From NCBI RefSeq assembly GCF_000315795.1, contig NZ_ANHY01000006.1:62001-126000 (forward strand): a stretch of 64,000 nucleotides of DNA, written 5' to 3'. How positions within the stretch are numbered: position 1 is the first letter of the stretch; each line of letters starts with the position of its first letter. The position numbers and the translations under genes were made by a program. The notes beneath the pieces were generated by a model. It saw only the letters and a program-made list of their open reading frames with translations. It searched no databases and was not told the origin of the DNA. Of the stretch, positions 8,423 to 17,157 are shown in pieces. This DNA is from Caenispirillum salinarum AK4. GTDB lineage: Bacteria; Pseudomonadota; Alphaproteobacteria; Rhodospirillales; Rhodospirillaceae.

Positions 8423-10200
8423 CGTCCAAACTGAAGCGCCGCAAGTCGCGCGTAGAGCGGGCTGGTGTCCAGAAGCTGCCGGTGGGTGCCGGTGGCGACA
8501 AGGCGGCCCTCGTCGATGACGGCGATGCGGTCGGCACCGACCACCGTCGCCAGGCGGTGGGCGATGACGATGCTGGTGCGGCCGTGCATGAGCCGCTCCA
8601 GCGCCTGCTGCACCAGCCGCTCGCTCTCGGCATCCAGGGCGCTCGTGGCCTCGTCCAGCAGCAGGATGGAGGGATCGCGGAGCAGGGCGCGGGCGATGGC
8701 AATGCGCTGGCGTTGGCCGCCCGACAGACGCACGCCCTTCTCGCCCAGGAAGGTGTTGAAGCCTTCCGGCAGGCGGTCGATGAACTCCAGCGCCTGCGCG
8801 GCCTCGGCGGCGGCGCGGACCTCGTCGTCGGAGGCATCGGGGCGGCCGTAGCGGATGTTCTCCAGCGCGTTGGCGGAGAAGATCACCGGCTCCTGCGGCA
8901 CCAGCCCGAGCCGGCGGCGGACGTCGCGCGGGTCGGCTTCGCGGAGGTCGACGCCGTCCACCAGCACGCGGCCGGCGTGGGGGTCGTAGAAGCGCAGGAT
9001 CAGCTGCATGACGGTCGACTTGCCGGCCCCCGACGGCCCCACCAGCGCTACGCGCTCTCCCGGCGCCACGTCCAATGAGAAGCCATGCAGGGCGGCCCGG
9101 TCGGGGCGGGAGGGGTAGTGGAAGGCCACGGCGTCCAGCGTCACCCGGCCCTCCGCAGGCTGGGGCAGGGGCTTGGGGTCGGTGGGAATGGCGACGTCGG
9201 GCTCGGTCTGGAGCAGTTCCACCAGCCGCTCCGTGGCCCCGGCGGCGCGCTGAAGATCGCCCATGATCTCCGACAGCGCGCCCGTGGCGCTGGCGACGAC
9301 GACGGCGTAGAAGACGAACGCCGTCAGCTCGCCCGGGGAAATATCGCCGCGCAGCACGCCATGCCCGCCGGCCCACAGCACCGTCCCGATGGCCCCGAAG
9401 GCCAGCAGGATGACGCAGGCGGTCAGGGCGGCGCGGGCACGGGTGCGCTTGATGGCGGCGTCGAAGGCGCCTTCCGTGGCGCGGCCGAATGTGGCGCGGT
9501 CCACGTCCTCGTGGCTGAAGGCCTGGACGGTGCGGATGCCGAACAGAGACTCCTCGGCATAGGCGGAGATGTCGGACACACGATCCTGGCTCTCGCGCGA
9601 CAGCCGCCGCACCTTCCGTCCGAAGAAGACGATGGGCACGACGACCAGCGGCACCACCAGGACCACCAGCCCGGTCAGTTCCAGGTTGGTGACGGCCAGC
9701 ATGACCAGGCCGCCGGTCAGCGTCAGCAGGTTTCGCAGCGCGACGGAGGCGCTTGAGCCGATGACGGTCTGGATCAGCGTTGTGTCGGTGGTCAGGCGCG
9801 AGAGGATCTCGCCCGTCTTGGTGACCTCGAAAAAGCCGGGGTTGAGGGTGAGCACCCGGTCGAAGACCGCCTTGCGGATGTCCGCGACCACGCGCTCCCC
9901 CAGCCACGTCACCAGGTAATAGCGCGCGAAGGTGCCGGCTGCGATGAGCCCGATGACGCCCAGCAGGGCCAGCAAAGCCTTGTCCAGCAGGGCAGGGTCG
10001 CCGGCACTCAGGCCCTGGTCGATGAGCCGCCGCAGGCCCACGCCGATGGACAGCGTTGCGGCGGCGGTGACGATCAGCGCGAGCGAGGCGCCGATGATGT
10101 GCCCCTTGTAGGGCAGCATGAACGCCCAGGTGCGGCGCAGAACCTTGAGGTTCCGCGTCGCCGGGCGGTCGGGCATCTGGGCTTTGGGGGCGCGGGCCAC
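8404..10200 (-). CDS. ABC exporter, fused membrane and ATPase domains (MsbA/ABCB type)
   Basis: A 598-residue half-transporter. Residues about 25-330 carry the six-helix exporter domain; the nucleotide-binding domain follows, with Walker A GPSGAGKST at about 387-395, signature LSGGQRQRIAIARALLRD at about 490-507, and Walker B SILLLDEATSALDAESERL at about 510-528. It works as a homodimer or with another half-transporter, and the substrate may be a lipid or a drug. It lies 15 bp downstream of pepN on the same strand, probably co-transcribed. Confidence 0.9.
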   Translation of the reverse strand: MARAPKAQMPDRPATRNLKVLRRTWAFMLPYKGHIIGASLALIVTAAATLSIGVGLRRLIDQGLSAGDPALLDKALLALLGVIGLIAAGTFARYYLVTWLGERVVADIRKAVFDRVLTLNPGFFEVTKTGEILSRLTTDTTLIQTVIGSSASVALRNLLTLTGGLVMLAVTNLELTGLVVLVVPLVVVPIVFFGRKVRRLSRESQDRVSDISAYAEESLFGIRTVQAFSHEDVDRATFGRATEGAFDAAIKRTRARAALTACVILLAFGAIGTVLWAGGHGVLRGDISPGELTAFVFYAVVVASATGALSEIMGDLQRAAGATERLVELLQTEPDVAIPTDPKPLPQPAEGRVTLDAVAFHYPSRPDRAALHGFSLDVAPGERVALVGPSGAGKSTVMQLILRFYDPHAGRVLVDGVDLREADPRDVRRRLGLVPQEPVIFSANALENIRYGRPDASDDEVRAAAEAAQALEFIDRLPEGFNTFLGEKGVRLSGGQRQRIAIARALLRDPSILLLDEATSALDAESERLVQQALERLMHGRTSIVIAHRLATVVGADRIAVIDEGRLVATGTHRQLLDTSPLYARLAALQFGRQEAAA

Positions 10201-10215
10201 GGTCCGGCGGCTCCC

Positions 10216-12855
10216 TTACGCCTGTCGCGATTTGGATGCGATCTCGTAGATGTCGCGCGCAAGGTCAGGCGCGGCCAGGATGCGGTCAAGTTCCGCCGTC
10301 ATCAGCTTCCGGCGATCCTCGTCCATGCGCTTCCAGCGGCCCAGCGGCTGCAGCAGGCGGGCGCCGATCTGCGGGTTGAGGCTGTTCAGCTCCAGCACCC
10401 GGTCGGCCAGGAAGGCATAGCCCGAGCCGTCCTTGGCGTGGAAGACGGTGGGATTGCCCATGGCGAAGGCGCCCACCAGCGCGCGCACCCGGTTGGGGTT
10501 GCGCATGGTGAACTTCTCGTGGCTCATCAGGTCCTTGACGCGCGCCAGCGTGTCCGGCCGGGCGGCGACGGCCTGGACGGAGAACCACTTGTCCAGCGCC
10601 AGTTCGTTGTGCTGGTAGCGGTCGTGGAAGTCTGTCAGGCAGCGGTCGCGCTCCGGCACGTCCAGTTCCACCAGCACCCGAAGGGCCGCCATGCGGTCGG
10701 TCATGTTGTCGGCGGCGTCATACTGCTCCGCCGCCAGATGCGCATTCGCCGGGTCGGTGGTCAGGTAGGCGAGCGCGCCGTTCGCCAGCGCCCGATGCCC
10801 CGCGCCCTCGGCCGTCGGGGCGAAGGGGCCGGCGGCGGCGCGGTGCTGGTCGCGCAGCTTGGTGAACAGATCGGCGTGGGTGACCGCGATGTCGCGCTTA
10901 AGCGCCTCGCGCGCCGCATGGACACCATCCACGTCCATCACCGGCATCTGCTCGGCAAGATAGTCCTCCGTCGGCAGGGCCATCATCTGCGCGCGGTAGG
11001 CGGGGTCGAGCGTCTCGTCGGACAGCGTGGTGCCCAGGGCGTCGACGAAGCGGGTGGCGTCGGGGGCGACGTTGCGGCCGGCGGCGCGCTCGTTCACGGC
11101 GTTGAGCAGCAGTTGCGTCGCGTACTGCTGCCCGGCCTCCCACTTGGCGAAGCTGTCGGGGTCATAGCGCATGAGCAGCGCCCGGTCCGCGTCTGACCAC
11201 GGCGCCGTCAGCCGCACCGGCGCGGTGAAGCCGCGGTTGAGCGACGGCACGGGCTCGGCCTCAAGCCCCGTGAAGCGGAAGGTCTGCTCGGCCTCGGTCA
11301 CGTCCAGCACGCGGGTCAGCGGCGCCTCGCCATCGGCCGGCTCACCCTCCAGCCGCAGGGGCAGGGCGGCGCCATCGCGCGAGATCAGGCCCACCTCGAA
11401 CGGGATGTGCTGGGGATGCTTGGTGTCCTGGCCGGGGGTGGGGTCGGTGTGCTGGCGGATGGTCAGGGCATAGACACCGTCCTCGAACCGGCCTTCGGCC
11501 TCCACCTGCGGCGTGCCCGCCTGGGAGTACCAGCGCTTGAACTGGCTCAGGTCGCGGCCCGAGGCGTCCTCCATGGCCTTGGCGAAGTTGTCGCAGGTGG
11601 TCGCCGTGCCGTCGTGGCGCGCGATGTAGAGGTCCATGCCCTTGCGGAAGCCGTCTTCGCCCAGCAGGCGGTGCATCATGCGGATCACCTCCGCCCCCTT
11701 CATGTAGACGGTGGCGGTGTAGAAGTTGTTGATCTCGATGTAGCTGTCCGGCCGCACCGGATGGGCGAGCGGGCCGGCGTCCTCGGGGAACTGGCGGGCG
11801 CGCAAGCTGCGCACCTGATCGATGCGCTCGACCGGGGCGGACCGCATGTCGCTGGAGAACTGCTGGTCGCGGAAGACCGTCAGCCCTTCCTTCAGCGACA
11901 GCTGGAACCAGTCGCGGCAGGTGATGCGGTTGCCGGTCCAGTTGTGGAAGTATTCATGCGCCACCACGGCCTCGATGTAGGCGTAGTCGGCGTCGGTGGC
12001 GGTTTCCGGGTCGGCGAGGACGGCCTTGGCGTTGAAGACGTTCAGGCTCTTGTTCTCCATCGCCCCCATGTTGAAGTGGCTGACGGCGACGATGTTGAAC
12101 AGGTTCAGGTCATATTCCAGGCCATAGACGTCCTCGTCCCACTTCATGGCCTTCTTGAGGCTTTCCATGGCGAACGGGCACCGGGACTCGTTGCCGTGCT
12201 CCACCCAGATGTTCAACTCCACGTCGCGGCCCGACCGGGTGCGGAAGCTGTCCTGCACACGGGCCAGGTCACCGGCCACCAGCGCGAACAGGTAGGAGGG
12301 CTTCTTGAACGGGTCCTCCCACGTCACGTAGTGGCGGCCGCCGTCCAGGTCCCCGGCGTCGACCCGGTTGCCGTTGGACAGAAGCACCGGGTTCACGCCC
12401 TTGTCGGCGCGGATGGTGACGCGGTAGGTGGTCATCACGTCCGGCCGGTCGGGGAAGTAGGTGATGCGGCGGAAGCCCTCGGCCTCGCACTGGGTGCAGT
12501 ACATGCCGTTGGAGAGGTACAGCCCCTCCAGCTTGGTGTTGTCCTCGGGCGCGATCTCGGTGGTGATGGTCAGCGTGAAGGCGTCCGGCACCTTGGCGAT
12601 GCGCAGGCCCGAGTCGGTCGCCTCGTAGCGATCTTCCGCCAGCGCCTCGCCGTCGATGGCCACCGACACGAGCCGCAGGTCCTCGCCGTCCAGCTCCAGC
12701 GCCGCGCCGGAGTCGCCGGTGCGCGAAAGCTTGAGCGTGCTTTCCACGCGCGTCGCCTTGGGGTCCAGGTCGAAGGCCAGGTCCAGGGACTCGACGGTGA
12801 AGGGGTAGGGGGCGTATTCGCTGAGGCGGATGACGCGCGGGGTGTCGGTCTTCAC
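10216..12855 (-). CDS. pepN: Aminopeptidase N (M1 family)
   Basis: An 879-residue metallopeptidase, close to E. coli PepN (870). The exopeptidase signature GAMEN occurs in NMGAMENKSLN; the zinc site HEYFHNW begins at His300, with the third ligand in the downstream SLKEGLT segment. It removes N-terminal residues from peptides in the cytoplasm. GTG at 12855 is chosen because GGAGG lies about six bases upstream and the protein then begins KTDTPRVIRLSEY; the frame is open further upstream but lacks family similarity. Confidence 0.95.
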   Translation of the reverse strand: MKTDTPRVIRLSEYAPYPFTVESLDLAFDLDPKATRVESTLKLSRTGDSGAALELDGEDLRLVSVAIDGEALAEDRYEATDSGLRIAKVPDAFTLTITTEIAPEDNTKLEGLYLSNGMYCTQCEAEGFRRITYFPDRPDVMTTYRVTIRADKGVNPVLLSNGNRVDAGDLDGGRHYVTWEDPFKKPSYLFALVAGDLARVQDSFRTRSGRDVELNIWVEHGNESRCPFAMESLKKAMKWDEDVYGLEYDLNLFNIVAVSHFNMGAMENKSLNVFNAKAVLADPETATDADYAYIEAVVAHEYFHNWTGNRITCRDWFQLSLKEGLTVFRDQQFSSDMRSAPVERIDQVRSLRARQFPEDAGPLAHPVRPDSYIEINNFYTATVYMKGAEVIRMMHRLLGEDGFRKGMDLYIARHDGTATTCDNFAKAMEDASGRDLSQFKRWYSQAGTPQVEAEGRFEDGVYALTIRQHTDPTPGQDTKHPQHIPFEVGLISRDGAALPLRLEGEPADGEAPLTRVLDVTEAEQTFRFTGLEAEPVPSLNRGFTAPVRLTAPWSDADRALLMRYDPDSFAKWEAGQQYATQLLLNAVNERAAGRNVAPDATRFVDALGTTLSDETLDPAYRAQMMALPTEDYLAEQMPVMDVDGVHAAREALKRDIAVTHADLFTKLRDQHRAAAGPFAPTAEGAGHRALANGALAYLTTDPANAHLAAEQYDAADNMTDRMAALRVLVELDVPERDRCLTDFHDRYQHNELALDKWFSVQAVAARPDTLARVKDLMSHEKFTMRNPNRVRALVGAFAMGNPTVFHAKDGSGYAFLADRVLELNSLNPQIGARLLQPLGRWKRMDEDRRKLMTAELDRILAAPDLARDIYEIASKSRQA

Positions 12856-13004
12856 GCGGAACCTCCGGTGAGGGTTGAAACGATCGGTGCCTTCATGTGG
12901 GGGGCGCGGGGGCCCGTGCGAAAGGGGCAACGGGCATTTCGCCCTTCCCGTAGATGTCGTATCACAAGCCTCATCCTCCCGCACAAGGACAGAGACCGTT
13001 CCCC

Positions 13005-13598
13005 ATGGACGACGCGCCGCGCAACCCCTGGACCCGCCTTTCCCGCCGCACCGCCTACCAGAACCCGTGGATCACCATCACCGAAGACCAAGTGCTGACG
13101 CCCGCCGGCACGCCGGGGCTCTACGCTATCATCTCGCCCAACTCGGTGGCCGTGGGGGCGCTGCCGGTGGACGCCGAGGGGCATACCTGGCTGGTCGGTC
13201 AGTGGCGGTACCCGCTCGGCCGCTATTCCTGGGAAATCCCCGAGGGTGGTGCGTCGAAGGAGGTTCCGCCGCACGAGGAGGCCCTGCGCGAGCTGCGCGA
13301 GGAAACGGGCCTGACGGCGGCGCGGTGGCAGGAGCTTCTGCGCCTGGACCTCTCCAACGCCCTGAGCGACGAGGGGGCGGTGGTGTTCCTCGCCTGGGAC
13401 CTGACGCCCGGCGAGACGGACTTCGACGACACCGAGGCGCTTGAGATCCGCCGCCTGCCGGTGGCCGAGGCCATCGCCATGGCCCACGACGGCCGCATCA
13501 CCGACGCCATCTCCGTCGCCGCCCTGCTGCGGCTGGAGGTGCTGGCCCTGCGCGGGCAGTTGCCGGAGGGGTTTCCGTGCTCAGGCTTTGACGGCTGA
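13005..13598 (+). CDS. Nudix hydrolase, ADP-ribose pyrophosphatase-like
   Basis: A 197-residue protein with the Nudix box around residues 79-101 (RELREETGL preceded by a Gly-rich turn). The core REUXEEXGU is intact, but the upstream position normally Glu reads Val with Glu one place earlier, a small shift. PEGG and the proline-containing YSWEIPEG segment resemble ADP-ribose pyrophosphatases. ATG 13005 follows AAGGACAGAG. It is divergent from pepN; its 3' end overlaps the convergent MATE gene by 18 bp. Confidence 0.8.
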   Translation: MDDAPRNPWTRLSRRTAYQNPWITITEDQVLTPAGTPGLYAIISPNSVAVGALPVDAEGHTWLVGQWRYPLGRYSWEIPEGGASKEVPPHEEALRELREETGLTAARWQELLRLDLSNALSDEGAVVFLAWDLTPGETDFDDTEALEIRRLPVAEAIAMAHDGRITDAISVAALLRLEVLALRGQLPEGFPCSGFDG

Positions 13599-14909
13599 TC
13601 CGGTTCCCGTCACCCGCCGCTCCAGCGCCGGGTAGAGCACCGCCAGCGTCAGCCCGCGCAGGCCCATGAAGGCCATGAAGGCGGCCCAGAGCCCGTGGTT
13701 GCCCCACAGCGGCACCAGCGCCCAGGTCATCAGCAGATAGGCGCCCAGGCACAGGATCATCATGTTGCGCAGCGGCCGGCTTTCCGTCGCGCCCAGGTAG
13801 ATGCCGTCGAACTGGAAGCCCCAGACGCTCACCAGCGGCATGAGGGCGGCCCAGAGCATGTAGCCGGCGGCGGCCTCGCGCACCTCCGGCAGGCCCGTCA
13901 GTGCAGCGATCAGCAGGTCGCCCAGCAGCACGTAGGCGCCGGCCATAACGCCCGCTGTTCCCAGCGCCCAGACGGTGGAGGTGCGGACGGCGGCGCGCAA
14001 GCCATCTCGGTCCTGCGCCCCGACGGCCCCGCCCACCAGCGTCTCGGCGGCATGGGCGAAGCCGTCCAGGCCGAAGGCGGCGAACGTCAGGAAGTTGAGC
14101 AGCACCGCGTTGGCGGCCAGCACCACATCGCCCGAGGCCGCACCCTGTGCGGTGAACCAGGCGAAAGCCGACAGCAGGCAGAGCGTGCGGATGAAGATGT
14201 CGCCGTTGACCGCGATCAGCCGCTTGAGCCGGGCCGGGTCGCGCAGCCGCGCCATGTCCCACCGCCCGCCGAGCCCGCGCAAGGCCGGTGCCATGAGCAG
14301 AAGCCCTATGCCGACGCCGGCATACTCGGCGATGACGGTCGCCAGCGCCACGCCCTCTACCGTCATGCCAAGGCCGAAGACGAACAGCAGGTTGAGCACG
14401 ATGTTGAGCACGTTGGCGCCGATCTGCTGGATCATCACCGCCCGCGCCCGTCCCAGTCCCAGAAGCCAGCCGATCTGGGCGTATTGCACCAGAACGGCGG
14501 GGGCGGACCAGATGCGGATGCGGACGTATTCGGCCGCCAGCGTCTCCACCTCGTCCGACGCATCCAGCAGATTCATGGCAAGCGCCAGGATGGGCGTCTG
14601 GAGCAGCCACAGAAGGGCGCCGACGCTCAGGCCGATGAGCACCGCGCGGCCCAACACGGCGCGGGCCTCGGCCCCGTCGCCCGCGCCGATGGCCTGGGCG
14701 GTGGGGCCGGTGGTGCCCATCCTCAGGAAGCCGAAGCCCCAGTAGATGTAGCTGAACACCAGCGCGCCGACCGCCACGGCGCCGATATAGGCGGGGCTGT
14801 CCAGATGCCCCATGACGGCCGTGTCCACCGCGCCGAGGAGCGGCACGGACAGGTTGGACAGGATGATGGGCAGCGCGAGCGCCCAGACGCGGCGGTGGTG
14901 GGTGGTCAT
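13581..14909 (-). CDS. MATE family efflux transporter (DinF-like)
   Basis: A 442-residue membrane protein with about twelve hydrophobic helices in two homologous halves. The N-terminal half begins HRRVWALALPIILSNLSVPLLGAVDTAVMGHL, the typical MatE opening in which a conserved Asp lies in helix 1. MATE proteins export cationic compounds using Na+ or H+ gradients. Length and the GAVDTAVMGHL motif suggest the DinF/NorM-like branch. The substrate is unknown. Confidence 0.9.
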   Translation of the reverse strand: MTTHHRRVWALALPIILSNLSVPLLGAVDTAVMGHLDSPAYIGAVAVGALVFSYIYWGFGFLRMGTTGPTAQAIGAGDGAEARAVLGRAVLIGLSVGALLWLLQTPILALAMNLLDASDEVETLAAEYVRIRIWSAPAVLVQYAQIGWLLGLGRARAVMIQQIGANVLNIVLNLLFVFGLGMTVEGVALATVIAEYAGVGIGLLLMAPALRGLGGRWDMARLRDPARLKRLIAVNGDIFIRTLCLLSAFAWFTAQGAASGDVVLAANAVLLNFLTFAAFGLDGFAHAAETLVGGAVGAQDRDGLRAAVRTSTVWALGTAGVMAGAYVLLGDLLIAALTGLPEVREAAAGYMLWAALMPLVSVWGFQFDGIYLGATESRPLRNMMILCLGAYLLMTWALVPLWGNHGLWAAFMAFMGLRGLTLAVLYPALERRVTGTGSAVKA

Positions 14910-14982
14910 GGGCCTTCGCGGCGAGGTGGACGTCGGCGAGAGCGGCTTGGGCGTTTCGAAAGTCGTCTGAAAGCGAATGTAG

Positions 14983-15060
14983 ATTCCTGCTTTCGCAGGA
15001 ATGACGGCTGCTAAGTCTTTAATAATTCTATGAAATCAGCGTCACCCTGCGAAAGCAGGG
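14983..15060. repeat. Pair of inverted REP-like hairpins
   Basis: ATTCCTGC-tttc-GCAGGAAT (14983-15002) is a perfect 8-bp stem with a 4-nt loop. CCCTGC-gaaa-GCAGGG (15045-15060) is nearly its reverse complement, including the flanking CGTCA, so the two units face each other across 42 bp of AT-rich sequence. This is the arrangement of a BIME, and the unit resembles the dispersed CGTCATTCC-type palindromes common in proteobacterial intergenic DNA. Confidence 0.65.
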
Positions 15061-15151
15061 GGCCACCAACGGTGTCGGCCGCACTCCGCTTCCTGACAAT
15101 TGGCAGCCTTTTACCACGCGAGGTGACGGCGGGGCAGGGCCATTTGCCCCC

Positions 15152-15571
15152 TCACAACAACCCCAGCTTCCTCAACTCCGCCGCCATCTCCGGCGGCGGA
15201 GGCTCCTCGCCCGCAGCACCCTGGGGCAGGTCGCGCGGGGCGTCCTCGGGCTTGAGGTAGCGCCAGCCCTGGAACGGGCGCTGGCTGCGCGGTTCCACCG
15301 GCACCAGCTCCGGGTCCAGTTCGATGGCGCAGAAGCTCCGGCCACCCTCGTCCGTGCCTTCGTGCAAGCCGAGGATGCGCTGGCGCACGCGCACCAGCCG
15401 CTTGATGACCCAATAGATCGACCCGCCGTCCAGCACCTCCCCGCCGCGGCGGGGCGTCATGCGGGTGGTGTGGACGATGCGGCCCAGGCGCCGGGAGACG
15501 CCGGCCTGCCATTGGGCCAGCGTCTCCGGGCTCTCGGTGCCGACGGACAGCTTGATGAGGTGAAGCGGCAT
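15152..15571 (-). CDS. DUF1489 family protein
   Basis: A 139-residue protein beginning MPLHLIKLSVG, with VHTTRMTPRRGGEVLDGGSI, YWVIKRLVRVRQRI and FQGWRYL, all typical of DUF1489, a family largely confined to alphaproteobacteria. Function unknown. Its ATG overlaps the phosphofructokinase stop (TGATG), so the two are translationally coupled. The tail (residues 110-139) is acidic and proline-rich. Confidence 0.85.
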   Translation of the reverse strand: MPLHLIKLSVGTESPETLAQWQAGVSRRLGRIVHTTRMTPRRGGEVLDGGSIYWVIKRLVRVRQRILGLHEGTDEGGRSFCAIELDPELVPVEPRSQRPFQGWRYLKPEDAPRDLPQGAAGEEPPPPEMAAELRKLGLL

Positions 15572-16782
15572 CAGTCCTTCTTGAGGATCTTGGGGACGGG
15601 CACGGTGCGCAGCCGGTAGGCATCCGGCATGCCCCGGCCCAGCAGGGGGCGCAGGTACAGGCGGAAGGCGTCGGTGACGTCCGTCCCGCTGTCGGCGATG
15701 AACTCGTCGGGCATATGGCGAGTCTTGCCCGCGATGTCGACCAGCGGCGTCAGCCGGTAGTCCACCGAGTACCAGCCGGTGCGGTGGATGGTCACCGAGC
15801 CGTCCTGGTCGCCGAACATGGCGAACTGCACCGCCTTCTCGCCCACCTCGCGCGCCTCGCGCTGGTCGACGTCGGACACGCAGCCGACGAAGGAGCGTTG
15901 CAGATAGCCGAAGGTGTCGCCGCGCACGCGCTTGAGCCCCAGCCGGCGCTTGACCAACTCCACCAGCAGGTCGCCCAGCGCGCCGCCGCCCAGCTGCACA
16001 TTGCCGTGGGCGTCGTGCTCGATCTCCTCGGCCAGCTTGGTGGCGATGGGCACGCCGTCCGCGTCGGCGATTCCTTCCGACACCGCGACGATGCAGCGGC
16101 CGTGCTTTTCGTAGGCCGCCTTCACGTCGGCCAGGAAGCGGTCTTCGTCGAAGGCGCGCTCGGGCATGTAGATCAGGTGCGGCCCGTCGTCGGGGAACTT
16201 CTTGCCCAGCGCCGCGGCGGCGGTGAGGAAGCCCGCGTGCCGGCCCATGACGACGCCGATGTAGACGCCCTTCAGCGCCGCGTTGTCCAGGTTCACGCCC
16301 ATGAAGGCCTGTGCCACGAAGCGCGCGGCGCTGGGGTAGCCGGGGCAGTGGTCGGTGACCACCAGGTCATTGTCGATGGTCTTGGGAATGTGGATGCAGC
16401 GCAGGTCATAGGCGGCCTTGCGCGCCTCCTCGGCGACGATGCGCACCGTGTCGGAGCTGTCGTTGCCGCCGACATAGAAGAACTTGTCGATGCCGTGCGC
16501 CTTCAGGACCTTGAAGATCTCCTTGCAGTACGCGGCGTCGGGCTTTTCGCGGGTCGAGCCCAGGGCGGAGGAGGGCGTCTCGGCCACCAGCTCAAGGTTG
16601 TGGGTGGTCTCCTGGGTCAGGTCGACCATGTCCTCGTCAATGATGCCCCGCACTCCGTGCAGGGCGCCGTAGACCTGATCGACCGATCGGAACTTGCGGC
16701 TCTCCAGCACCGCGCCGACGACGGACTGATTGATGACGGCGGTCGGACCGCCTCCTTGCGCGACGAGAACCTTTCCGGACAC
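15571..16782 (-). CDS. pfp: 6-phosphofructokinase, PPi-type
   Basis: A 403-residue kinase converting fructose 6-phosphate to fructose 1,6-bisphosphate. GGGPTAVINQS is at the N-terminus; GGNDS at about 104-108 places Asp where ATP-dependent enzymes have Gly, and PKTIDNDL at about 131-138 carries the Lys found in pyrophosphate enzymes. On established family rules these two residues predict PPi as phosphoryl donor, making the step reversible. MGRHAGFLT and PERAF complete the substrate site. It is the first gene of a two-gene unit with DUF1489. Confidence 0.88.
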   Translation of the reverse strand: MSGKVLVAQGGGPTAVINQSVVGAVLESRKFRSVDQVYGALHGVRGIIDEDMVDLTQETTHNLELVAETPSSALGSTREKPDAAYCKEIFKVLKAHGIDKFFYVGGNDSSDTVRIVAEEARKAAYDLRCIHIPKTIDNDLVVTDHCPGYPSAARFVAQAFMGVNLDNAALKGVYIGVVMGRHAGFLTAAAALGKKFPDDGPHLIYMPERAFDEDRFLADVKAAYEKHGRCIVAVSEGIADADGVPIATKLAEEIEHDAHGNVQLGGGALGDLLVELVKRRLGLKRVRGDTFGYLQRSFVGCVSDVDQREAREVGEKAVQFAMFGDQDGSVTIHRTGWYSVDYRLTPLVDIAGKTRHMPDEFIADSGTDVTDAFRLYLRPLLGRGMPDAYRLRTVPVPKILKKD

Positions 16783-17157
16783 GGGCGTCTCCTGTGGCTT
16801 GTGCGGGCCGAGGTGTTTCGAAGGGCTTCAAAAAGCGCCCTGCGGGGCATCTGTCAAGACTCGGGCCACCCGGCCGGAGTCGCGCCGCCTGCGTCGTAAG
16901 ACCATGGCTGGGCACCGGAGCCCCGAATTGATGCGGATGAATGTCGTATAGGTCTACAGCGTATATCCAATTGTCTATAACCTTGAAATATTGAGGGATT
17001 ACCACGGCTTGGCGGTGGCTGGTAACGCACCGGTCACGGAACGGTCAACGGCCCGTAAACGACTGGTCTCTTTAGAAAAAACTTCATTTTCCTTTTGCCG
17101 GGTAAGGACATGATCTTGCCCTTGCCAAGGAGTTTTCCAGGGTGAGGGGACGACATC
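16783..17157. other. Divergent intergenic region between pfp and a chemoreceptor gene
   Basis: No gene is visible in these 375 bases. A stretch at about 16945-17000 is clearly AT-rich against the rest of the window and probably contains the pfp promoter. On the chemoreceptor side CGGTCA occurs twice 11 bp apart (17031 and 17042), and GAGGGG lies about 10 bp before the start at 17158. No convincing sigma-28 flagellar promoter was found. Confidence 0.5.

Noticed and set aside
17031-17047. CGGTCA repeated 11 bp apart upstream of the first chemoreceptor
   Set aside because: Too short and too common in GC-rich DNA to call a regulator site.
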